From assembly GCA_947466555.1 (NCBI GenBank), contig CANIFK010000130.1:1-9939 (forward strand): DNA of 9,939 nt. The letters are read 5' to 3'. This DNA is from Acidobacteriota bacterium. Its GTDB lineage: Bacteria; Acidobacteriota; Terriglobia; Bryobacterales; Bryobacteraceae. The first letter of the stretch is position 1; each line of letters opens with the position of its first letter. Below are positions 6,539 to 9,939 of this stretch, piece after piece. The translations under genes were made by a program, and so were the position numbers. The notes under the pieces were generated by a model. The model did not search any database and had not been told where the DNA came from. It saw only the letters and a program-made list of their open reading frames with translations.

Positions 6539-8381
6539 TCCAAACGGAGTTCGCCCGCGTTTCGTCCGCCGCGAAAACGATCTCCACCTCGCCCGCCCCC
6601 CGCAGTGCGATCGGCAGTTCAATGTTCACCTGATCGAGCCCCGGAAATCCGGGCTGCACACCGGCGTACAGCACAGGCACCGTTCGGCCACCGGCCGTCG
6701 CCGTCGCCGTTTTTCGTCCGCGAAATCCAGTTCCGTATAGCGTCAAATAAACCGGCGACTCCGAGGCCAGTTCAATCGGAGTTGGCACACAACCGGTGGA
6801 CACGCACGCAAACACGCGAACCGCCGATTGAACGCCATTCGACACCCGTACCGCCGTCGCGGCCGCCAACCGCCCATTCATCGTGAACATTGCCGGTGCA
6901 ACCGGCTCGACCGCTACCGTCGCGCTGCGCAATACGCGCCCGTCCCCGATCACACGAAACACCGCCCGCCCAGGCGCCACGCCAGCCGGAACAATTGCGT
7001 TGATCTGCAACGGCGAAGCATAGATCACCGGCGCCGGCCATTCCCCGCCGTTGCTATCGACGATCCGCAACCCGATGCCGTTCAACGCCGTCTGTCCGGT
7101 TAAGTCCGGACCATACAGCGAGACAATTGAATCCGGCGCCACCGCCGGGCCTCCAGCCGCCGCCGGCTGCACTTGAAAATCCCCCACCAGGCCGTAATAC
7201 CGGGCCATCCAATACGGCAGCAGATAATCGACGCCCGCGTTTCCAATCGTCCCTGTACCGCCGCCGAAAAGCTGGAACGGACTGCGTTGCCATAAAAAAT
7301 CAGTCGGCGTTCGTTGGTCCACCGGAATCGGTTGGCAGGCCTGATCCCCGCGCACCGGCACCTTTCCGCGAAGGTCGACAAACAGGTCCCGCCGCGGCCG
7401 CCTCAGCCAAAGGTCCAACATCGCCAGCGTCTCGGCATCGCGTCGCGCGTCGGGCCCGAACAAGGCCCTATCGATCATGTTGAAGAATGCGTTCTGGTGC
7501 CCGGAAGTGTAGTTGCGCGCGATCGCATAAGCCCGCTCGTAGGTGCCCCGCGACTCCGGCTCCTCCAGCCGGATCAAATGGAAGAACGTGATGTAGATCA
7601 GATTGAACTTGAAATACGAACTGGTACTCAAGGAATCAAAGGCAACCGGGGCAGCCACACTCCCAGCCAGTCGCGCGCGCTGCGATTCGTACATCGCACC
7701 GAAGCGTTCCGGATTCACCCGGCGCGCCACCTGCAAAATCGCCAATTGTTCATCGGGCCGAAGCAGAAAACTCGTGCCCGCCCGGCCATCGGGCATCGGC
7801 GCGGACCAGTTGTTTTCAGACAAAAACGTCACCATGCGCGTCAATACGTCATGGACTACGGCCCGCATGGTGGCATCGGGAATCAACTCGAAGGCGACAC
7901 CCAACCCATAAACCACGCCGCAATACTGGTCACGGGACGTGTTCCCAATCCAACTGAAACCCGCCGCTGTATTCGTGTAGACACCATTCGCCGCCTCTTC
8001 CCGAAGTATCCCCGCTGCGAACGGCGACCCGATCGCCACGCGGCACCGAGCCAGCAGGTTTGTACCCGTTACATCAACCAGACCCTTCAACCCGTCCAAC
8101 GCTCGACGCGCATTCGCCAGCGCATCCGGCGCCCCGGTAACGCGGTACCGGTAGGACTCCGCAGCCAAATAGTGGCCGGTCCACAAAGCCGAATCGCCGC
8201 ACCGCGAGTAGCCGGTAATCTGATCGCTCTCCGCACTGGCGTAGAACGGATCGAGAACGGTCCCAAACGGCATGTGGCGCGCCTGAATATTGGCCGACAA
8301 TGCCAGCGCGTCCACCTCCGCACCCGCCGCGCCGAAGGCCGCCCAACACATCGCGACCGGAATCCAAAAACGGCACCGCAT
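6525..8381 (-). CDS. Secreted protein with helical N-terminal domain and Solibacter-type C-terminal domain (TIGR03437), 618 aa
   Basis: Residues 1-21 are a signal peptide (MRCRFWIPVAMCWAAFGAAG, likely cut before EVD). Residues about 25-400 form an uncharacterised domain rich in helices and aromatic residues, including GYSRCGDSALWTGHYLAAES (57-76), GFSWIGNTSRDQYCGVVYGL (141-160) and VDYLLPYWMARYYGL (384-398). This pattern suggests an alpha/alpha toroid like those of carbohydrate-active enzymes, but no catalytic residues can be assigned. Residues about 413-618 match the TIGR03437 domain of Solibacter-type Acidobacteriota: APDSIVSLYGPDLTG (415-429), PVIYASPLQINAIVPAG (451-467), VYLTLYGTGFRG (544-555) and LYAGVQPGFPGLDQVNIELP (571-590). 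That domain is beta-sandwich-like and lies at the C-terminus of many exported proteins; its role is unknown. The ATG at 8381 is preceded directly by GGGGG, too close for normal Shine-Dalgarno spacing, but the signal peptide supports this start. It is divergent from the 8449 gene. Confidence 0.88.
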   Translation of the reverse strand: MRCRFWIPVAMCWAAFGAAGAEVDALALSANIQARHMPFGTVLDPFYASAESDQITGYSRCGDSALWTGHYLAAESYRYRVTGAPDALANARRALDGLKGLVDVTGTNLLARCRVAIGSPFAAGILREEAANGVYTNTAAGFSWIGNTSRDQYCGVVYGLGVAFELIPDATMRAVVHDVLTRMVTFLSENNWSAPMPDGRAGTSFLLRPDEQLAILQVARRVNPERFGAMYESQRARLAGSVAAPVAFDSLSTSSYFKFNLIYITFFHLIRLEEPESRGTYERAYAIARNYTSGHQNAFFNMIDRALFGPDARRDAETLAMLDLWLRRPRRDLFVDLRGKVPVRGDQACQPIPVDQRTPTDFLWQRSPFQLFGGGTGTIGNAGVDYLLPYWMARYYGLVGDFQVQPAAAGGPAVAPDSIVSLYGPDLTGQTALNGIGLRIVDSNGGEWPAPVIYASPLQINAIVPAGVAPGRAVFRVIGDGRVLRSATVAVEPVAPAMFTMNGRLAAATAVRVSNGVQSAVRVFACVSTGCVPTPIELASESPVYLTLYGTGFRGRKTATATAGGRTVPVLYAGVQPGFPGLDQVNIELPIALRGAGEVEIVFAADETRANSVWISVR

Positions 8382-8448
8382 CCCCCATTGATAACACGGG
8401 GTTCCACGGGACCGGCAAACGTTCTATTTTTAGGTAAGGCTTTCCAAG
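8382..8448. promoter_or_regulatory. Divergent intergenic region between two exported-protein genes
   Basis: Only 67 bases separate the two start codons, so both promoters must lie here or overlap the coding starts. The only AT-rich patch is near 8421-8432 (TTCTATTTTTAGG on plus). TATTTT (8425-8430) could be a -10 for the plus gene, with TTCCAC (8402-8407) 17 bases before it as a poor -35. No convincing minus-strand promoter is seen; TTATCA (8394-8389) is the best -10-like match. No operator or hairpin is evident. Confidence 0.25.
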
Positions 8449-9657
8449 ATGACTCCACTCTTTCGTTCCCTCCTCCTGGCCTGCTCTGTCGTTGCTTTCG
8501 CCCAAAACCCACTGGCAGTCTCGGCCGACCCGTTTGGCGGAACCTTTCAAAACGAACAGATGAAGCTGGATCTCGCGCGAAAGGGCGCTGAATACAGCGG
8601 CGTCATTCTCCTAGGCGGCCAATCGCTTCCGGTCAAGGCGCACGTCACAGCTGGGAAGCTTGCCGGAACATTCGAAAGCGGCGGGCAGTCGTACTCGTTC
8701 CAAGCAACCCGCAACGGAACCAAACTCACCCTCACCACCGATGGCGTCACGCATGTCCTGGATAAGGCCGGCGCCGCACCACCGCCAACCGCGGCTCCCG
8801 TTCGTTCCCCCGTCGTCGGCCAGTGGCAGACTCCCAACGGCGTCGTCTTCATCAACGCCGATGGAACAGCGAAAATCGGCGAGAAAACCCATCGCTGGAC
8901 CGTCGACGGAAACGTGATCACCTTCGCCGGAAACGGCGAATCACTCAAAGTTCCTTTCGATCTCGCCGGTGACAACTGGACCTGGAAATTCCCCGACGGC
9001 CGTTTGGCGTTGACCCGTATCTCCGCGGCCGCGGCACCGCAAACGGGAAGCGATGGGATCGTCGGCACATGGCAAGGCCCGACCGGCAGCATTCAGCTCA
9101 ACCTGGACGGCAGCGCCACCATCGGCGGCGTCCAATACCGGTACACGCAGGCCGCCAACCAACTCACGCTCGCCGGTCCGGACGGCACCTTCGTCGCCAC
9201 CGTTCAGATCAACGGCGACAACATGGCGTGGCTGATCAACGGCAAAACACTCACGTTCCAGCGCGCGGCCAATGTCTGGGCCGTGGGCGGCGCCGCCACC
9301 GGCGGCATCCTGCCGGAACTGGTCGGCAAGTGGTGCCAGATGTCGACGCTCAACAACAGCACCGGCGTCTCCAGCCGCGCCGCCTGTTTCACTCTCCTCG
9401 CCGATGGAAGCTTCCAGTTTGCCGGTGAATCCGGAGCCACCGGCCAAGTGAACGGCGGCGCGTATGGCACCGCCTCGGACTCAAGCGACGCCGGCACCTG
9501 GACCGCCACCGCCGACTCCATCACCTCCACATCAAAGAAAACCGGTGTCCGGACGTTCCGCCTGGAAAAGCGGAACCATCCGAAAACCGGTGATCCCATG
9601 CTGGTGCTGGATGGCGCCGAATTCACCACGGCCTACCAAAAGGCCCCGTGGCGATAA
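8449..9657 (+). CDS. Secreted beta-rich protein with repeated lipocalin-like units, 402 aa
   Basis: I do not recognise a named family. Residues 1-18 are a signal peptide (MTPLFRSLLLACSVVAFA, probably cut before or after QN), so export to the periplasm or outside is expected. The rest reads as beta strands with many Gly, Thr and Asn residues. It divides into four units: about 27-106; 120-192, after a Pro/Ala linker (APPPTAAPVRS); 202-274; and 287-402. Units 2 to 4 each begin with a G-x-W motif (VVGQWQ, IVGTWQ, LVGKWC), typical of lipocalin-like barrels that measure fit around a core Trp, and each has a D-G-[ST] turn (NADGTAKIG, NLDGSATIG, LADGSFQFA). Unit 4 has Cys296 and Cys313, a possible disulfide. 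A binding or stress-shield role is conceivable but not shown. The start follows only a weak AAGG. It is divergent from the TIGR03437 protein gene. Confidence 0.8.
   Translation: MTPLFRSLLLACSVVAFAQNPLAVSADPFGGTFQNEQMKLDLARKGAEYSGVILLGGQSLPVKAHVTAGKLAGTFESGGQSYSFQATRNGTKLTLTTDGVTHVLDKAGAAPPPTAAPVRSPVVGQWQTPNGVVFINADGTAKIGEKTHRWTVDGNVITFAGNGESLKVPFDLAGDNWTWKFPDGRLALTRISAAAAPQTGSDGIVGTWQGPTGSIQLNLDGSATIGGVQYRYTQAANQLTLAGPDGTFVATVQINGDNMAWLINGKTLTFQRAANVWAVGGAATGGILPELVGKWCQMSTLNNSTGVSSRAACFTLLADGSFQFAGESGATGQVNGGAYGTASDSSDAGTWTATADSITSTSKKTGVRTFRLEKRNHPKTGDPMLVLDGAEFTTAYQKAPWR
8806..9270 (+). repeat. Tandem protein-level duplication inside the 402-residue gene
   Basis: Residues 120-192 and 202-274 are both 73 residues and align end to end without gaps. 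By eye about 24 positions are identical (roughly one third), including G-x-WQ, P-x-G, N-x-DG, A-x-IG, the Arg/Thr before the fourth strand, GDN and a closing Arg. The DNA copies have diverged, so this is an old duplication, not a recent repeat. Confidence 0.7.
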
Positions 9658-9661
9658 GGCG

Positions 9662-9939
9662 TTAGAACGCGATACGCATGCCGACTTGCACACGCCGCGC
9701 GTCCAGCGCACTGGTGATACGGCCGAAGTTGGCGTTGTTGTTCTGCCCGTTGGCGCCGGCGGTGAAGCTGACGTTCGGGTTGTTGTAGTTGACGTGGTTA
9801 AACACGTTGAAGAACTCGCCGCGTGCTTCAATCTTCGCCCGCTCGCCGAGCGCGAAATTCTTGAAGAATGACAAGCTGATGTCCGCCAGTCCCGGACCAC
9901 GAGTAGTGGGTAGGGTACGCGGCGCATTGCCGATCACGA
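9662..9939 (-). CDS. C-terminal end of an Oar-like TonB-dependent outer-membrane protein (5' part beyond window)
   Basis: The last 91 complete codons of a gene that continues past the right edge; the stop is TAA at 9664-9662. The sequence has GNAPRTLPTTRGPGLADISL, FFKNFALGERAKIEARGEFF and NVFNHVNYNNPN, then FGRITSALDARRVQVGMRIAF-like end strands. This is the usual finish of the long carboxypeptidase-regulatory-domain/TonB-dependent receptors that are numerous in Acidobacteriota. Alternating strand residues and a terminal Phe (QVGMRIAF) are the outer-membrane beta-barrel insertion signal. These proteins take up or bind large substrates at the cell surface; the ligand cannot be told from this end. 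The GTG at 9937 is an internal Val codon, not a start. It converges with the 8449-9657 gene with four bases between the stops; no terminator hairpin is seen there. Confidence 0.85.
   Translation of the reverse strand, partial: VIGNAPRTLPTTRGPGLADISLSFFKNFALGERAKIEARGEFFNVFNHVNYNNPNVSFTAGANGQNNNANFGRITSALDARRVQVGMRIAF

Noticed and set aside
7314..8591. Plus-strand open frame (425 codons) opposite the TIGR03437 protein
   Set aside because: It is antisense to a gene with signal peptide and a recognised domain, overlaps the start of the 8449 gene, and its translation is Arg/Pro/His-rich noise.
9640..9680. Possible terminator between the convergent genes near 9658
   Set aside because: GCGTT-AG-AACGC is only a five-base stem with a two-base loop and has no T tract; it is too weak to call.

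Overview
The window most likely comes from an Acidobacteriota genome of the Bryobacterales / Solibacter type. The main evidence is one secreted protein (6525-8381, minus) whose C-terminus has the features of the 'Solibacter uncharacterized C-terminal domain' (TIGR03437). Supporting evidence is the C-terminal tail of an Oar-like TonB-dependent outer-membrane protein of a kind abundant in that group (9662-9939, minus), moderately high GC, and several secreted proteins. The assignment is by recognition only; no database search was possible.

Region 1 (1-4401, minus strand) is a tightly packed operon of three genes. In transcription order they are a circularly permuted ATP-grasp protein (DUF404/DUF407 type), an alpha-E (DUF403) helical protein, and a large transglutaminase-like/DUF2126 protein that runs off the left edge. 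The genes overlap by 11 and 1 bases. This trio is a known but biochemically poorly understood cluster. Comparative genomics has predicted that it forms or modifies peptides: ATP-grasp would ligate, the transglutaminase fold would cleave or transfer, and alpha-E would be a partner.

Region 2 (4402-4550) is a divergent promoter region. It has a perfect TATAAT only nine bases before the next ATG.

Region 3 (4551-6538, plus strand) is a two-gene unit. The first gene is an enolase-superfamily protein of the mannonate dehydratase (ManD/RspA) type with a Tat-like N-terminal extension. The second, joined by an ATGA overlap, is a small helical HEAT-like protein of unknown function.

Region 4 (6525-9657) holds two divergent genes for exported proteins separated by 67 bases. 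One is the TIGR03437-tailed protein with an uncharacterised helical N-terminal domain. The other is a 402-residue beta-rich protein built from repeated lipocalin-like units. Region 5 (9662-9939, minus) is the end of the TonB-dependent receptor-like gene, four bases from its convergent neighbour.

Coding density is very high and no stretch above 300 bases lacks a gene. I see no tRNA, rRNA, CRISPR array, insertion sequence or phage gene. The most interesting leads are the ATP-grasp/alpha-E/transglutaminase operon, the apparently exported ManD-like enzyme with altered substrate-site residues, and the two secreted proteins of unknown function.
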